Origin: Gracilariopsis chorda
Lineage: Eukaryota > Rhodophyta > Florideophyceae > Gracilariales > Gracilariaceae
Assembly: GCA_003194525.1 (NCBI GenBank)
Contig: NBIV01000256.1
Span: 39,741-103,740, forward strand
Direction: 5' to 3'
DNA: 64,000 nucleotides
The position numbers and the translations under genes were made by a program. Positions 21,871 through 32,735 of this stretch are shown here, in pieces (position 1 is the first letter of the stretch; every line of letters begins with the position of its first letter). The notes beneath the pieces were generated by a model. It was not told where the DNA came from and made no database searches. It saw nothing but the letters and a program-made list of their open reading frames with translations.

Positions 21871-24769
21871 CTCTCCTAAGAAAGGCTAACAACTTCTGTG
21901 GCCACTGGCGGACTATCTCCGCCAAAGTCTTACCTTTTCTCTCTGCTGCGGCAGGAAGCTCGCGTCTCCTAGAATCTGTCCGCTTAGTACAACGAAGCAC
22001 ATAGTGTTCAGCGCTGTTGGTAGCGCGCGTGTTACAGTCACATCGTGATGGTTTCCCTTCTATGTAACTTGCAACAGGGTGAAGCTTCGGCGTGTGTCCT
22101 ACATAGATCTGAGACAGCGTGACTTCTGCTTTCCGAGGCGATATGATGCCTTGTAGTTCTTCTGGGACATCATTGATCAAAGGCTTGGCTTTAGAGGCAG
22201 CCATTATTCGTGTCTTGGCGTCCTCAAAGTAGACCGGTACTCTGACTTGATCTTTCATAGGAGTGCTCAAACCTTGCTTTGCAAGGCTATCCACCCTTTC
22301 ATTCTGCGGAAGGCCCCAGTGCCCGGGTATCCAAACGATATCAACGAAACAGCCTCTTTTGTCGGTGATGGAACTTAGTATTCGTGAAACAGTTTGTAAC
22401 GAAGAAGGTTGCTGTCGAAGAGAGCTCTGCAACCCATCTACCATACCTTTGGAGTCCGTTGCCAATCTGATTCGTCCTTTCCATCCTTCTTCACATCTTT
22501 GCAAAACCTTTTCAAGCGCGTGTTTTGCAGCGGTGACTTCTGCTGTGAACGAGGACACTTCCACTCCAGCCGGGAGTGTGGCATGTTCTTGTTCAGGACT
22601 TTTCTCGTACCACGAGATAGTGTAGGCTGCAGCTCTTACTTTCTTCAGAGAAAGGAGCTGGTATCCCAATTTATGCCCGTCTGCATCTAGTATGATCTGG
22701 GAATCCAGACAGGAGTAAGCCATGACAAATTCATCATCACAGTATACCACCATGTCTGGCATTCGGCGATGCCGTTCATAGAACTGGCGGCACTGAGGGT
22801 GTGCTGTCATCGATATGACAAACTTCCTAGCGTTGCCTGTAAACCATCCATCCGTCCAATCTACCGTAATTCGAGATTCCCTGTTCTCTGGTTGTCTTGA
22901 TGGCTCTCCTACCGAGCCATCGCTCCAAATTTCGCATTTTGCTGGCTGTAGTGCACCCAGCAGTGCTTGCGCTGCTTCCTGTTGGACTGCCTTGTTATCG
23001 TCTTTGGAACACGGAGTATAATGGAACTCCACATTCTCTATTATGGCGAGTCCTGGCTCGATTGAAAGCGAGGCGCGCGGCAGATGAAGAAGGCCAACCT
23101 CTGCCAGTTTCTTCTCTGCTTCTCTTTTCAATGTAGACCTCTTTTTCCTGATTCCCGTATTGGAGAGTGTTAAGATTGATTGCTGTACCGGTATATCCTC
23201 GGGAAGCCGCTTGATCTTTTCATATAGTGCTGTGGCTTTGAGAGCAGCTATCTCTTGGAGTGACTTGACTTTGGTCAGTTCCCGAAGTTGCTCGACTGGT
23301 GTGGATTTAGCACACCCTGTTTGGATTCTCAATCCTACATTTCGGGCTCTTTCGAGGTTCCGTATGTCTTTGTCGGAAGCATTCGGAATTGCCACTCCGG
23401 CGCCGTATGTGGCTATGGGCTCGATGAACCCTTGTCTAAATGTGTGCATCGTTTGCGAATTTGCACCCCAATTTGTTCCTGTTAGTCTCCTCAAAATCCT
23501 GCATCTACTCAAATACTTGCTTCTCACCTTCTTCAGGTGTTCCTTAAAGTTCAACCGACTGTCCAGCTGCAGTCCAAGAAATCGCACGCTGTTGGACGGG
23601 GTAACTAAAGTCCCGTTCACTGAAACCGCCAGTTGCTCGATGTCCCTTTTCCAGTTTTTGTATGTGAAGGGGACTAGAACGGTTTTTGCTGCATTCATCT
23701 TGATCTTGTTGCGGGCACAATAAGTTTCTAGTTTGTGTACTGCCCCCTGCAGTGCTGTTTGACAGCGTGTGAGGGTGTTCGCGGTTACCCATATTGCGGT
23801 GTCGTCCGCGAACATACTAATCCTTATTGATCGATTTCGTTCGCATACTGCTTTGTCCAAGTCTGCGTTGTATGCGATCCATAGCGAAGGGGATAGCGTA
23901 CCCCCTTGTGGCAGGCCTTGTGGCACGACACGCTCCGAGCTTAGCGCTGTGCTCCACCGGCACTGCCACCTCCTGTCCATGAGGAATGCCCGTATCCATC
24001 TCCATAGAGAAGTTGGACATTGCATGTTTCCCAGTTTCACCATGAGGTCGTGATGCGGGACACGGTCGTACGCAGCTGAGAAGTCGCAGAATATAGCCAT
24101 GGTTTGTTTCTTCTTATTCCATCCGTGTGTCACTCCTTCACATAAGGCCTCTATCTGCTCCTCCGTTGACCTGTGCATACGAAATCCTGCTTGGATGTGC
24201 GGCAAGAGTGGCTGTAGCCATTGCATGAAAACTTTATACACCATTCTCTCCGCTGTACGGGCCATGACGGAAGTTAGAGATATCGGTCGGAACTTACGTT
24301 CCGGTCCTGGTTTGGGAATGGGTATCAACATTGACACTCGCCATTTTGCAGGTACCTCACAGTTCTTGAATGACCTATTGATAATCTGGAGCAGCCTTAG
24401 CTTTCCAATCTTTGGTAGATGTTGAAGTAATGCTATCTCGATACCGTCTAAGCCGGGTGTTTTCTTCGGATTCATCTCTGCTAAAGCAACCTGCAAGTGC
24501 TGCGTCTTGAAGGTAATCGAACTCTCGTTTTGTGCCCGTCGATGATAGGAGTCGAGAAGTCTCCTGTACCGGTTTCTAATTTCCGTTCCATTGCCTTCGG
24601 ATTTTCCTTTCTTTATCTCGTGCCTTAGAAACCATTTCGCCCGTCTCCTATCTGTCCAACCTTCTCCACCTGGGGGACAAAGTGATTGAGTTGAATGTTT
24701 TCCTTGTTCCATGGCTTTAACGATCTTCCATAGCTTTGCATCTTCTGATGTCGGTGACAGATCGGACAT
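21854..24769 (-). CDS. LINE reverse transcriptase and RNase H
   Basis: The 971-codon frame is intact from its first ATG. True translation would begin upstream, continuous with the endonuclease. The RT domain covers about residues 85-400, with the catalytic Asp in CDFSAAYD (residue 229), PQGLPQGGTLSP (283-294) and FADD (320-323). The C-terminal RNase H has WSDGSV (first Asp), SSFTAEVTAA (Glu), LATDSKG (Asp) and PGHWGLPQNERVD (His, Asp). Between the first Asp and the Glu lies an unusual extra segment of about 90 residues. A CDCN...EHYVLRC zinc-knuckle-like motif follows near the C-terminus. The protein would reverse transcribe element RNA at a nicked target. All RT catalytic residues are present. 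Confidence 0.9.
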   Translation of the reverse strand: MSDLSPTSEDAKLWKIVKAMEQGKHSTQSLCPPGGEGWTDRRRAKWFLRHEIKKGKSEGNGTEIRNRYRRLLDSYHRRAQNESSITFKTQHLQVALAEMNPKKTPGLDGIEIALLQHLPKIGKLRLLQIINRSFKNCEVPAKWRVSMLIPIPKPGPERKFRPISLTSVMARTAERMVYKVFMQWLQPLLPHIQAGFRMHRSTEEQIEALCEGVTHGWNKKKQTMAIFCDFSAAYDRVPHHDLMVKLGNMQCPTSLWRWIRAFLMDRRWQCRWSTALSSERVVPQGLPQGGTLSPSLWIAYNADLDKAVCERNRSIRISMFADDTAIWVTANTLTRCQTALQGAVHKLETYCARNKIKMNAAKTVLVPFTYKNWKRDIEQLAVSVNGTLVTPSNSVRFLGLQLDSRLNFKEHLKKVRSKYLSRCRILRRLTGTNWGANSQTMHTFRQGFIEPIATYGAGVAIPNASDKDIRNLERARNVGLRIQTGCAKSTPVEQLRELTKVKSLQEIAALKATALYEKIKRLPEDIPVQQSILTLSNTGIRKKRSTLKREAEKKLAEVGLLHLPRASLSIEPGLAIIENVEFHYTPCSKDDNKAVQQEAAQALLGALQPAKCEIWSDGSVGEPSRQPENRESRITVDWTDGWFTGNARKFVISMTAHPQCRQFYERHRRMPDMVVYCDDEFVMAYSCLDSQIILDADGHKLGYQLLSLKKVRAAAYTISWYEKSPEQEHATLPAGVEVSSFTAEVTAAKHALEKVLQRCEEGWKGRIRLATDSKGMVDGLQSSLRQQPSSLQTVSRILSSITDKRGCFVDIVWIPGHWGLPQNERVDSLAKQGLSTPMKDQVRVPVYFEDAKTRIMAASKAKPLINDVPEELQGIISPRKAEVTLSQIYVGHTPKLHPVASYIEGKPSRCDCNTRATNSAEHYVLRCTKRTDSRRRELPAAAERKGKTLAEIVRQWPQKLLAFLRRERFFS

Positions 24770-24804
24770 GAGTTCCCGCCACGCATTTCTTTTCAGCTTG
24801 TCTA

Positions 24805-25929
24805 TTACGCGGCGGTATCATGTCGTATCCTATCCAAGTTTGACTTCGATTCATCTGTGGGGTTCATTCTGTATTCCCTCCAGGCTTCCTGTCTCCTTGT
24901 GACCACTTCAGAAGCTTCTTCTGACCACCATGGGTTGGATCGGGCTCGGTTGCCTTTCGGGATAGTTTTGTGCGCTGCTTTGAGAACAGCGTTCGTGAAT
25001 GCCGCGTGTTCTGCATCGATAGTGTCAAACTGGTCTGGACTGTTTCTGAGTTGTCTTTGTACTTCCTCCTGGTACGCTGGCCAATCCGCAGACTTCAGTT
25101 TCCACTTCCTTCTTCCGTTTCTCTGTCCTGACTGTAAGCCGGTTTCCAATGTGGTGATGCAAACGTGATGATCTGAAAACGTAGTTTCCTTTGCATTCCA
25201 GGTTGCATATGGCAACCACTTGCTTGGTACTGCTGAGATGTCTATTCCGCTCTGGCTTCCAGTCGAGGGGTCAGTTCGCGTAGCAATGTTGTCTGTGTTC
25301 ATGATGTATCTGTCGGTTGACTCCAGGTAATTTTCTAGTTCTATGCCTATCGTTTGTACTCTATCGGGATACCATGATCTGCATACGTTGCAGTCTCCTA
25401 TGATCATGTGGCTTTCTTCAATTTGATCTGCCCAGGAATTTGCGGCTAGCTGCGGTGGGACATACACATTTGTGATTCGAAGAAGACTCTTTGAAGTCCT
25501 TAGTGCAACTGAAACTGTTTCGATTCCTGATCCTAGACTTTTGGCTTCAATAAAGTCGGCGTGATAGCCTTTTCGCTGGTATGTGATGACTCCACCCCCT
25601 CTTTCTCCGGCGTTCGAGTACGTCGGAAGCCGATCGCATCTTCCAATCGCGGCATACCCTTGGATTGTTGGCGTATCGTCCTGGGGTTGAAGATGCGTCT
25701 CTTGCAGGCAGAGAATGTCTGCCTTGTATTGGTGAGCGGTGACTGCAAGCTCGGCGCGTTTTCCTGATCCTAGAAGACTTCGACAGTTAAGTTGAAGAAT
25801 ACTTACCTTCGTCGGTGATTTTTGTGAACTCGTATTTTTTAGTGCTCGTGAAGTTGTTAGCCTCCGTAGGAGAACCGATCGCGAACTCATTTCGCTTCTC
25901 TGCGACAGGATCGTAGAGAAGTCAGGCAC
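24805..25929 (-). pseudogene. LINE AP-endonuclease domain (frameshifted from RT)
   Basis: The 374-codon frame shows the exonuclease-endonuclease-phosphatase motifs in order: LQLNCRSL, LCLQETHL (catalytic Glu), NVYVPP, MIIGDCNV, SGIDIS and TFSDHH (catalytic Asp/His). It would nick the target for reverse transcription. The frame continues open upstream to the element end at 25957 without an ATG. It ends in TAA TAG near 24807. One missing base there puts the following IDKLKRNAWREL stretch in the RT frame, so endonuclease and RT were one polyprotein of about 1,350 residues. Confidence 0.88.
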
Positions 25930-25957
25930 ACCGTGGGAAGGCGAGTTGCATGTGCCC

Positions 25958-25968
25958 GAGGTTTATTT
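25958..25968. repeat. Target site duplication, right copy
   Basis: GAGGTTTATTT is identical to 21781-21791 and marks the 5' junction of the LINE. Confidence 0.9.
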
Positions 25969-26239
25969 GTACGTCGAGATACCCGGCGTCGAAAAGAACG
26001 ACATCAACATCGAAGTACACTGGTATCACCTCGCCATTGCCACCAAGCGCTTCGAAACGTGTTTCGTCAGAACGGAGGAAGAGAAACGCGAAATGGTCAA
26101 CTACGACCTAGAGCTCAGGTTGGGGTATGATGCTGATATTCCCAACATCGCTGTCAGCGAGTATCGAGACGGCGTGCTTGCGCTTCGCATCCCCGTCATA
26201 CAGAGACATGAACCCAGGAAGATCTCGGTTGAGTTGTGA
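25958..26239 (+). pseudogene. Small heat shock protein (HSP20) gene, 3' part
   Basis: The frame encodes the alpha-crystallin domain. It begins EVYLYVEIPGVEKNDINIEV (beta strand 2-3 region, matching the family pattern of V-x-A-x-LPG), and has YRDGVLALRIPV at the end (the family GVL...P motif in its usual place). It ends RKISVEL with TGA at 26237-26239. HSP20 proteins are oligomeric holdases that bind unfolding proteins. The first 11 bases are the right copy of the LINE target duplication. The 5' part of the gene is 4.2 kb away at 21592-21791. The I/V-x-I/V tail motif is only weakly present (ISVEL). Confidence 0.8.
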
Positions 26240-26771
26240 TCATGCATAACGTCAAGGCGCTTGTTGTTCTTTGTATATAAGTTAACTTCTTTTGGAAGTA
26301 TCGTTTGTATGATTTATGAGAATCCAGTAAGCCGAATCTGCACGTTATTTTCGTCATCAAGTGCTTGTCAGATTGCTACGAGTCCCAGGCTGTAGTCCTC
26401 TTTGTCCCTGTTTGTAATCACCCATAGGGCGGTGAGACTACCAACGACCGCTCAGTACTCGATTATACAGCAGCTGGACAAATATTGTAACCTTCAGGAT
26501 AACCATATTGTCGTAAATGATTGTACACCGCTTATGTACGGAGCTCGCTTTCTCTTGCACATCGAGCACTGGCGTAACTTTTCGGCGCACCATGTGCATT
26601 TGTCTCACCATTTCGATTATACCCTCTACTTAGATACCCTATCAGGTGCGCCATCAAGGCTAGAACAAGCAATTTTTCGCACAGCAAGGTTTCGATCCAC
26701 TTCTGATCACCCAACTAGCTACGTCCTCTCACGCACCGCTTGTATGTTTCCGCAGCAAGCCTCTCTCCGTC
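26240..26771. other. Intergenic region between HSP20 and ALG2 remnants
   Basis: No gene recognised. A 170-codon frame here overlaps the ALG2 start in another phase and has no motif. The two host genes point the same way, about 530 bases apart. Confidence 0.45.
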
Positions 26772-28039
26772 ATGCACGTCATCTTCATCCACCCCGATCT
26801 CGTCATTGGAGGTGCCGAGCGTTTCATCGTCGATGCTGCTATATCTCACCTAGACAAGGGCCATCAGACAACCATTTTCACCCAATATTTCGACCCCTCA
26901 CGCTGTTTCGCTGATGTCACACATCCATCGCCGCGAGTCCGAGTAGAATGCATCTCTACACTGATACCCCGCTCACTGTTCGGACGCTTCCAGGTACGCC
27001 TCTTCAAACCTCGAGCCCCATATCCCCGTCTCTCCGCCAGCTCGTTAACCTCTGTTTTCCCAAACACTTTGTTGTTTGTGTACAGGCCGCTCTTGCTTCG
27101 CTTCGATGCGCTATTCTTGCTTTATACGCATGCCTGTTCTGCCGCTATGATGTTGCCGTGGTAGGTATCGTATCCTTGCCAATTCTTGTTCTTGCCTTGT
27201 TTCGATCCAAATCATTATGCTATTGCCACTATCCAGATGAGCTGCTAGCACAAAGCCTCTCTCCACATTCATAACAGTCCTTGTTGAAGTGGATATACCG
27301 AACTTTCATTGATGCCTTATAAGCCTTCTCGCTTCCGCATGCCACTTGTGTGGCGTACAATTCACGCTTCACATCTAACGCCTTTACAAGCACCTTCCCA
27401 AAGCTAATTGAGCCCTGTCTCATCTCTTCATGCGTGTCTTTGCCAAACGCCGTAACAGGCCGCAATCCCTCCAATCTACTGCTTTCTCTTAATCGGTATG
27501 AGAGAAAGCAGAACGTTCTACTTGCAGTTGAAACATTGGCGTGCCTACGAGCACAACATGATGCTAACGTTAGATTCGTAATAGCTGGCATGTATGACAC
27601 CAGGCTTGCCGGGAATGTCAACTACTTTGAAGAGATTCGAGACTTCGTCAAACTTCACAAACTGCAAGACCGCGTCGTGATGCTAAAGAACATCTCAGAT
27701 GAGCGTCGGAGTTCCTTGTTTCGCGAAGCTCTTGTTGTTCTTTACACACCTGCCAATGAACATTTTGGAATTGTGCCCTTGGAGGCTATGGGGGTGGGAG
27801 GTCCAATCATTGCAGTTAACTCTGGGGGTCCGCTGGAGACCTTGGAACATCTTTAGTCTGGATTCTTGTGCAAAGACTCTGCAGAGAAGTTTGGACGCGC
27901 TGTGTTGGAATTGGTCCGTGATCCTCAGAAGAGTATTGAAATGGGTGCAGAAGGCCGTCGACGAGTTGAGCAATACTCTTCGGGGGAGGTCGTAGGTACA
28001 GCACTGCAAAACTTGCTTTCGGAAATTGCAGAAGTATAG
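26772..28039 (+). pseudogene. ALG2: ALG2-like alpha-1,3/1,6-mannosyltransferase, three in-frame stops
   Basis: ALG2 adds the second and third mannoses to the dolichol-linked oligosaccharide on the ER membrane. Exon 1 (26772-26993) starts MHVIFIHPDLVIGGAERFIV, the GT4 glycosyltransferase N-terminus with the GGAER loop. A 92-base phase-0 intron (26994-27085, CAG|GT...TACAG) fits well. Exon 2 carries LCYCHYPDELL, NSRFT, LSLNRYERKQN, then TPANEHFGIVPLEAM with the catalytic E-x7-E, and NSGGPLETLEHL, then SGFLC and a normal-looking end at TAG 28037. The same frame is broken by TAA at 27272, TAA at 27320 and TAG at 27854, each in otherwise alignable sequence. No frameshift is needed. I read it as a pseudogene. 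Extra introns cannot easily remove all three stops. Confidence 0.82.
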
Positions 28040-28164
28040 CGGAAACATGTCAAAGACATGCCCTCCTTCGCTCTTCAAATACACGGAGCAATGGTAGTAA
28101 CCAACGAGTATAGAGCCATACAGATCCTCACTGTTGCATCTCATGTAACTGCTTAACCCCTGAT

Positions 28165-31100
28165 TCATGTCAATTTCCTTATGGTTAAGAGTATACGACT
28201 TGGGGAGCACCTGCACGCATCAAGAGGGTAGGGGCTCTGCTGGCTTTCACTTTCAAACGACACGGAATAGTTCATATTGAGTTCGACACAGAATATCCCA
28301 CGGCACAAGTTGTGTATGATGCTGTTGATGTTTGTTGTGTGCGGTATGCACGTGATTAGGACGCCTAGGTTGGTCTCCACAGCAGACCTCTGATCCGAAA
28401 TATGAGCTCCCAGAAGCAGTCTCAGGGCCTTATCTATGTCGCCTTCTCTTGACGGAAGGACGGCACACTGCGACTGACGGAACGCATGTCCCTTGGGCTC
28501 TTTGGTGGTTTGAGCGTGATCCGCCAATGCGGCACTAACCCAACCGCAAAGTGCTTTCACACAAAGGGCTGTTACAAGAACTTGTCGCTTGCGTGCATTT
28601 TTCACCGCTGCGTAAGATTGGCCAGTTTGAACAAACTGGTATTCGTTAGATGGCTTCACTGGCTCTCTTGTGTTCTGAGTTTCGGCTTTCTGGCTTTGTA
28701 CATAACTGTTTCTTTGAGATTTCTTCTTGCGGTCAGCAAAACTGGCCTTTAGAAGTGAGTATCCCTATATCTATATTCTGGAGGACAATTACATTTACCC
28801 ACGAAACATTCTTCGGTTCACGGCTTGATGTGTCCCCTCAAGGGGTCCTTTTTGAGCGTAAGGACAAACTGGTATTCGTTAGATGGCTTCACTGGCTCTC
28901 TTGTGTTCTGAGTTTCGGCTTTCTGGCTTTGTACATAACTTTTTCTTTGAGATTTCTTCTTGCGGTCAGCAAAACTGGCTTTTAGAAGTGAGTATCCCTA
29001 TATCTGTATTCTGGAGGACAATTACATTTACCCACGGAACATTCTTCGGTTCACGGCTTGATGTGTCCCCTCAAGGGGTCCTTTTTGAGGGTAAGGCTTC
29101 CGGTATATCCGCTGTGGATCCCCGTCAGCCAGGCTAAGCTGAGTTAATCCCTCTTCAGGGCTATGATTTGAATGTGCTGCAATAGCATTACCTCTGAAAA
29201 CGTGCATCATTTGAGCGAAAGCATTTTCCCGCTGCTCACGCATCAGGAAACGTTGATTACGAGAAGGACCATACTGGAGCCCTCTAGAACCCTGCCCGTT
29301 TTCAGTGCGTACCGTCGGCAATTGTCCTCCGGGGTACCGTGATGGTTTTTTTTCCCATGCTATTGCTCAACTTGGCTTCCATGGGGTAGTGACGAGGTAT
29401 TAGTCCTTGCAGTTTCGAATGTGAGTTCTCAATGCCTGACGAGCGGTATGCCGCTTGTCGATCTGGAATGCTTCGCGGAACCTGTCTCATCGGGGCGCGT
29501 CTCTGGAGGAAATCAGATTCTCTGCTCTGCATCGAAATGTATTGATCACGATTAGCGCTGGCGGTAATCAGGTTTCCTTTGACTTTCGAGTTTCGATCCA
29601 CCATCGTACCATGAGCTCCAGTGTGCGGAAAATTTGGACCGGTAGCATATTCTTGGCTCTCCCGAGTTCTAGCTGTGTCATTGTCGTAAGCTAGATCCAT
29701 TGTGCTCCTTCGGAGTGGAGCTCTTCCAGATATCCAAGCATGGGCTTGAGTCTAAACGTGGGAAGAACTTACGCCTCTCTGCAATCCTCCGTATGTGCGT
29801 GGTAAATCCCTATACATGTGGTGCTCTGGCATCCCGATTCCTGGCGGGTTTGATGCTCCTGAATTGATTGCACCCTGCATTGGCTTTCCGGACTTCTGTA
29901 GACTTGATTCTTGTCGTGAATCATAGGCATATCTGGTTTTGTCCATGAGCTGAGGACTATCAACCTGTGAGACAGGGTCAACATGAGCCCCCGTAGTCTC
30001 GGACATTTTGTGAACTGACTGCATCTCTGTCACTGTCAGCGAATTGAGAAGTACCTACCACGTTTGGGTGAGTGGTTCGTTTGTGTAGGAGAAAGGGCGT
30101 GTCGGTGTTGTCTCTGGTGCATTCTGTGAACTTCTGTCTTCTTCAACGACTTGGGGGGTCTCAATGGCAGTTTGGGTGAATGCTCCATGTACAGAAGAGA
30201 ATTCACTTGTCCGAACAGACTCCCTAGTCTTCTGGCTAAAGAAACTTTCTGAAGCTGTGCTTATGTCAGAACGATTTTGGGGAGTGCTGGCTGAAACGGC
30301 ATGTGAATCTGGAAGTGTTTCTCCGGGGGTCATGGATTCGGTTCTCTGAATAGAGTTGGAGTGTTCGGAAGTAATTCGAAGTTTTCCATCATCAGCAGAC
30401 GTATTACAGAACGCACGTTCGCTTTTTCCCATGAGCTAACGTTTATTGTTGAGCTGTCCTCATCATCTTCAGATTCAGCTTCTAGTTCTGATTCCTGCTG
30501 GCCATCATCAGCACCGCTAGGTTCGTCTTGATTTTCATTCGTAACTGGCTGTGGTTCGATTAAAGATTCCACGCCATTCTCATTGCCCTCGCTTGTAATT
30601 ATATTCTGTGATGAGTTGAAACTCTGGTTTTGTTCCTTTAGGCTATCTCCTTCAAGACTGGGGGCTAGACGTTCTGATGAATTCTTATTACCAGATCTCT
30701 TGAAACTCGAGAACTCTTCCCACACATCTGTTTCAGAAGCATTTGCAAAACGATTCTTTTGATGTTCGAAACCCAGCGAAGAGCTTGTGATCTCACTCTC
30801 ATTTAGAGGTAGGGTCGTTCTGTCATATGGATCAGAAGATTCTTTATCCCCTGCTCGTCGAGGATGAGAATGTTGAACGGGATCAATTGTGGCCTTTGAT
30901 AATTCCTGAACGTCCCAAAGCTGGGAGAAATATCCAGTATCTAGTTTTCGGCAAGAAAATACTCCGTACAGACGCACTAGCTCGTACACAGTTAATAGCC
31001 TAATATCATTTTCTGAGTTTGATGTGGAAGTTGCATCATCCTCAAAATGGTGCCTTTGGCGACTGCAGTATCGTTTTAACGCCAACCTAGGTCAGTCAGA

Positions 31101-32208
31101 AATCACAATTTGGACTGTTCCTCGGGCTACTCCTAGAACTTGGGCATCCCTAAGACTTTCTTCAGAGTTCTTGTCGGCAGATCGATTGATAAGTATTGTC
31201 ACAGAATACGAAGATAGGGTTGATTTTGAAGGAACCTGAATTTGAAGTTGTCTCAGATCTGAAACGTGATGTTCCTGGAAGCAAGGATTCAATTGCTTCA
31301 TACGAATGCATTGCTTGCCGAAGGATATGGTGGCCGGGTAATTCTCTGCTTCTTTCAGAGAGAACATTTCAAACGTTTGTTCCCCATTTGCGCATCTCAA
31401 GAGTGTATATTTGCCCATATACGATCAAGATGGTTGTCAAGTAGAGGTGCAATATCGCTGTTAAACCTGCTTTCAAACGTTTCTGGTATTAGAATCTGGT
31501 TTTGATCCCCTTGTATGACATGGTCTATCCAAAGAGTTTTTGATCTGGTATGCTCTTGTATAGTATTAGAAGCACCAGAAAACTTGTCAAGAGATATTCT
31601 CGAGGCAAGATATGTTACTGGGTTATTTCCTTCGCTAGGCGTCTCGTTGATCTCTTTGAAGTACCACAGTGAGAATGAAATACAGGTCAAACACATCAGT
31701 GCACTTCTGCACCGCCCTCCTGATAACCATGTGCTTCCCACTGGCGATCGAGGACCTAGATTTCGGCGATTTCTCATTGACGTGGAGCGTTGCCCCAAGT
31801 ATAGTGAGATATCCTCGCTCACCCGATCTTGCGAGGCAAAACTCTTTTCTTCCACGAATCGTGCATGCCGATTTTCATCCGGGCTGGTTTGGGGTCTGGT
31901 CTCACTCGTGTGTGCGGAATTTGAGCTGAACAGTCTGGCTGTAGTCGCTCAGGAGTTGTGCGCGAAGGGAATCCATTGAATGGGTATTGCTTCCTTCCAC
32001 GCTTGTTGTTATTGCTGTTGAGAGGGTTTGAGGATTCACCTCGTGGAACTCCCATATAACCATCTACAAATTTCAGGCTTTGTTTCGCTGGGTATCCATG
32101 GAGATGTGGAGTATCCTCAGATGGCGTCAGATTGTTGTACAGAGCAATTCTCTGTTTCATGAGAAACCCTCGACTTAGAATAGCAATTTTCTCCTGGACG
32201 CTCTTCAA
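28165..32208 (-). pseudogene. Large unrecognised minus-strand gene, broken or multi-exon
   Basis: A chain of minus-strand frames has convincing protein composition: 32208-31819, 31855-31397 (with a hydrophobic helix, ALMCLTCISFSLWYF), 31418-31092, 31085-30330 (acidic, ending EAESEDDEDSS), 30432-30055 (Ser/Thr-rich), 30033-29752, 29700-29302 and 28659-28165. The 31092 break is a lone TGA in a continuous frame just before a LALKRYC stretch. A GTAAGT donor follows the 29752-30033 frame near 29770. Phase changes near 31420 and 30430 imply frameshifts or introns. The LLTVYELVRLYGVF stretch near 30990 is faintly like the end of a SUN domain, but I do not rely on it. Possibly a membrane protein with a long acidic, disordered middle. 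Extent and unity are inferred. Confidence 0.38.
28631..29096. repeat. 233-bp tandem duplication
   Basis: 28631-28863 and 28864-29096 are nearly identical, with only a handful of mismatches by eye. The phrase ACAAACTGGT starts each copy. The duplication lies in the 3' part of the unrecognised minus-strand gene and doubles a stretch reading KPSNEYQFV in one frame. The small divergence indicates a recent event. Confidence 0.9.
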
Positions 32209-32469
32209 TATTATGACAGTGGACTTAGCATTTGTCTGTCAACCAGTTCTATGTAATTTCAGCTGGATGAAGTGACAGAAAATAGCCTAGGAATGCTTTT
32301 GTGAGTGACTAACACAGCTCTCTACACCAATTCTGAATGTTCTCTGGCACACCTGATTCATGAGCTTAGATTCTGATTTCCTGTTCTCGTTCGATTCCAC
32401 CATTTGCAAAAGGAAGATAACCACGGTCCGGTCTGTTAGTGCCCGTTTAGTAAAGTTGATGGCTTTTCA
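32209..32469. other. Flanking DNA 5' of Ty3 element A
   Basis: No gene seen. The last five bases (TTTCA, 32465-32469) are the probable left target duplication of element A. Its partner at 37662-37666 is TTTCG, one mismatch. Confidence 0.5.
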
Positions 32470-32673
32470 TGTAACACAGAAGACAGCCTACAAGCCAAGT
32501 CACGCCTGAACACCGTGATCAGCTTGTAGCTGTCATGTTCACAGACAGTAGCTAGCTCGTAGCGTAGTCAAAGAAGTCTCTAGACTGCTACGAGACCTGT
32601 ATAAAATCAGCGTCAGCTGACCTTTCCCTTCATTTGGAGAAGGCCAGACTCCATTCACCATCAATTTGTTACA
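32470..32673 (+). repeat. 5' LTR of Ty3 element A
   Basis: It begins TGTAACAC and ends GTTACA, giving a TGTAAC/GTTACA inverted repeat. A TATA box (TATAAAA, 32600-32606) lies about 70 bases from the end. Two bases after the LTR, TGGTAGCATCTGC has the TGG start expected of a tRNA primer binding site and is closest to the initiator-Met type. Confidence 0.92.
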
Positions 32674-32735
32674 TTTGGTAGCATCTGCATTTTGATCCCA
32701 TCTCGTCCGCATTTTTCAGTCCCGCTGCAACCACG

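Larger units (their letters stand above)
21792..25957 (-). mobile_element. Non-LTR retrotransposon (LINE: endonuclease, RT, RNase H), 5'-truncated
   Basis: The element reads on the minus strand from 25957 to 21792. It carries an apurinic-type endonuclease, reverse transcriptase and RNase H, the domain set of I/R1-like LINE groups. An A-rich 3' tail (AATAAAGAAGAAG on the minus strand) abuts the target duplication. At the 5' end the coding frame is open right to the junction with no ORF1, so the copy is 5'-truncated. A single-base deletion near 24790 separates the endonuclease and RT frames. It is inserted antisense in the HSP20 gene. The long RT frame and the perfect duplication indicate recent insertion. 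Confidence 0.92.

Noticed and set aside
24857-25168. Plus-strand frames opposite the LINE ORFs
   Set aside because: Shadows of the clearly functional minus-strand endonuclease and RT.
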